This document shows positions 5,237 to 6,135 of a stretch of DNA of 6,135 bases, piece after piece; within the stretch, counting starts at the first letter, position 1; each line of letters starts with the position of its first letter. This DNA comes from an uncultured Clostridia bacterium. GTDB taxonomy: Bacteria; Bacillota_A; Clostridia; Oscillospirales; Oscillospiraceae. The position numbers and the translations under genes were made by a program. Location: assembly GCA_949289625.1 (NCBI GenBank), contig CASEPH010000037.1, forward strand, positions 1 through 6,135. The letters are read 5' to 3'. Below the pieces are notes generated by a model that was not told the origin of the DNA, made no database searches, and worked only from the letters and a program-made list of their open reading frames with translations.

Positions 5237-5695
5237 ATGGATGCCAATACAAAATATACCCTTATCGTTTTCAATACCTGTACGCAGAAATACGAAGAAG
5301 TCGCAGTGACCGAGGAAGTCTATCGCACTTACTGCAGGACAGGCTGGAATATCAAAGATAATGACCTGAGTTTCTTTGACCATGAGATCCAGTTAAGTGG
5401 GATGATCGGCAGTCAGGATGGCGCATACGAAAACTTCCGTGAATTTGTTGACTCTGTAAATACACCAGAGAATATTGTACTTTCCCAGATAGAAAAAGAA
5501 GCACTGTACCAAGCAATCTCTGCATTACCAACTAAAAGCCGCAGCTTGGTACAGAGTTTGTTTTTTGAGGGGCTCAGCGAGTATGAATATGCGGATATGC
5601 TTGGTGTTTCACGCGCTGCGATACACAAGCGGAAGATGCGGATACTCAGGGTCCTCAAAAAAACTTTGAGAAAATTTAAATTTGGGGGTTGCTAA
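5237..5695 (+). CDS. Sigma-70 region 4-type protein of ICE family
   Basis: A 152-residue protein starting at the ATG at 5237, set by GGAGG (5224-5228) 8 nt upstream; a TTG at 5222 in frame overlaps that ribosome site and is rejected. The N-terminal 70 residues (YTLIVFNTCTQKYEEVAVTE, then TGWNIKDNDLSFFDHEIQLS) match the lead-in commonly seen in ICE-borne sigma-like proteins of Clostridia. Residues about 85-145 are a sigma-70 region 4: LYQAISALPTKSRSLVQSLF, then FEGLSEYEYADMLGVSRAAI and HKRKMRILRVL, with the HTH at about 112-135. Region 2 is absent, so it is not a full sigma factor; it may act as an activator or a partner of another factor. The C-terminus is basic (LKKTLRKFKFGGC). It probably controls transfer genes downstream. 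The start is preceded by a terminator, a short ORF and a hairpin, suggesting layered control. Confidence 0.88.
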   Translation: MDANTKYTLIVFNTCTQKYEEVAVTEEVYRTYCRTGWNIKDNDLSFFDHEIQLSGMIGSQDGAYENFREFVDSVNTPENIVLSQIEKEALYQAISALPTKSRSLVQSLFFEGLSEYEYADMLGVSRAAIHKRKMRILRVLKKTLRKFKFGGC

Positions 5696-5696
5696 A

Positions 5697-5753
5697 ATGC
5701 GGACTTCTTCCCCTATACAAGCGAGAAGAAAGAGCTTCTCGGTTGTTCCTTGA
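5697..5753 (+). CDS. Possible 18-residue leader peptide
   Basis: An ATG one base after the sigma-like stop, with GGGGG (5684-5688) 8 nt upstream, encodes MRTSSPIQARRKSFSVVP. It overlaps a 7-bp hairpin (5722-5741). Nothing identifies it beyond ribosome-site spacing, basic composition and its position, so it may be chance. Confidence 0.25.
   Translation: MRTSSPIQARRKSFSVVP
5722..5741 (+). terminator. Hairpin after the sigma-like gene, possible weak terminator
   Basis: CGAGAAG (5722-5728) pairs with CTTCTCG (5735-5741) over a 6-nt loop, followed by GTTGTTCCTT, a poor U-tract. TTCTTC at 5705-5710 can instead pair with GAAGAA at 5725-5730, which would disrupt this stem, so an attenuator-like switch is possible. 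Confidence 0.35.
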
Positions 5754-6135
5754 AAACAGAATACCCGATCATCTGGATACTTTCCTGACGGGGCCCTCTG
5801 AACAAGGGCAAGCGACGCTGGAGGATGCGCCAAGACCACCTGTAGATGCACAGCGCAGGGTTGCAGACGAAGACACCCATACTGTTCTGTTCGGTTCTGA
5901 CAACCAGGCTGACCCACATCTATCAACGACGGCCAAACAAGGTGCAAGCGGGTCCATCCGTCCACAAAACAGCCTGTGGCGGGCTGTTTCGCAACGACTC
6001 CGTCAGGGACAATGATACTTCTGCCCAGTCCCAGCCGCAAGCAAGGAGGGCAGCCGGGAGAGATCCTCGCGGGGGTGAGACGCCCATGACGCGGTGAAGC
6101 CAGCTGCGGTCCAGATCGGTTGCCCTGTCGCCTGG
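5754..6135. other. Stretch of about 380 bases without a convincing gene
   Basis: No ORF here has both a good ribosome site and recognisable protein features. The longest forward frame (5846-6097) has no ribosome site and an uninformative composition. A perfect 8-bp hairpin, AAACAGCC (5967-5974) with GGCTGTTT (5982-5989), is the clearest structure. A GTG at 6094 opens a frame (MKPAAVQIGCPVAW) that runs to the window edge, but its nearest G-rich tract (about 6070-6078) is too far upstream to be convincing. The stretch could be a long leader or a cis-acting region such as a transfer origin; I see no diagnostic motif. Confidence 0.5.

Noticed and set aside
5609..6040. Reverse ORF of 143 codons across the sigma-like gene end and the terminal region
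   Set aside because: It overlaps a well-supported forward gene antisense, lacks a convincing ribosome site and shows no domain pattern.
5846..6097. Forward ORF of 83 codons in the terminal region
   Set aside because: There is no ribosome site before its ATG and no recognisable domain; overlapping ORFs in several frames on both strands are equally long.
6050..6135. Start of a group II intron or other large ribozyme
   Set aside because: The G-rich, structured look raised the idea, but I could not find a GUGYG-type 5' end or any diagnostic domain in the visible sequence.

Overview
The window looks like accessory DNA from a gut-type Clostridia (Firmicutes) genome. The evidence is strong AGGAGG-type ribosome sites, GTG and TTG starts, a consensus SigA promoter, and an XRE/ImmA/region-4-sigma gene set typical of integrative and conjugative elements (ICEs) in this group. 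No taxon marker gene is present, so this placement is inference. All credible genes lie on the + strand.

Region 1 (1-3185) is a tight four-gene operon that enters from the left. It holds the C-terminal part of a DUF4253 protein, an unrecognised 237-residue protein, a DUF4261 protein and a WYL-domain transcriptional regulator. It ends at a 14-bp perfect terminator hairpin. The first three resemble the small cytosolic proteins often found in toxin-immunity or poorly characterised accessory operons. The WYL protein may regulate this operon.

Region 2 (3192-4376) is an ICE/phage-style decision module. A consensus promoter drives an ImmR-like XRE repressor and an ImmA/IrrE-type HExxH metallopeptidase, the presumed anti-repressor. 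An 18-bp dyad (GTTCGC-N6-GCGAAC) just downstream of the repressor promoter recurs almost unchanged upstream of the next gene, giving a plausible two-operator circuit.

Region 3 (4377-5695) carries an ArpU/RinA-like regulator. It is followed by a striking six-copy array with an exact 11-bp period that starts inside that gene and leads into a promoter with a good -10 but no -35. That promoter reads into three successive hairpins ending in a classic intrinsic terminator, which is either a small RNA of about 140 nt or a terminated leader. Next come an 11-codon ORF, a 16-bp hairpin abutting a ribosome site, and a sigma-70 region-4 protein.

Region 4 (5696-6135) has no convincing full-length gene. 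It begins with a possible 18-residue leader peptide overlapping a hairpin, then about 380 bases of unexplained sequence that may be an element leader or cis-acting region.

The simplest reading is a cascade: repressor, cleaved by ImmA, derepresses the ArpU-like activator, which acts on the phased array, with further control by terminator, hairpin and short ORFs before the sigma-like protein switches on downstream element genes. The individual parts are seen in the sequence; the wiring is inferred.
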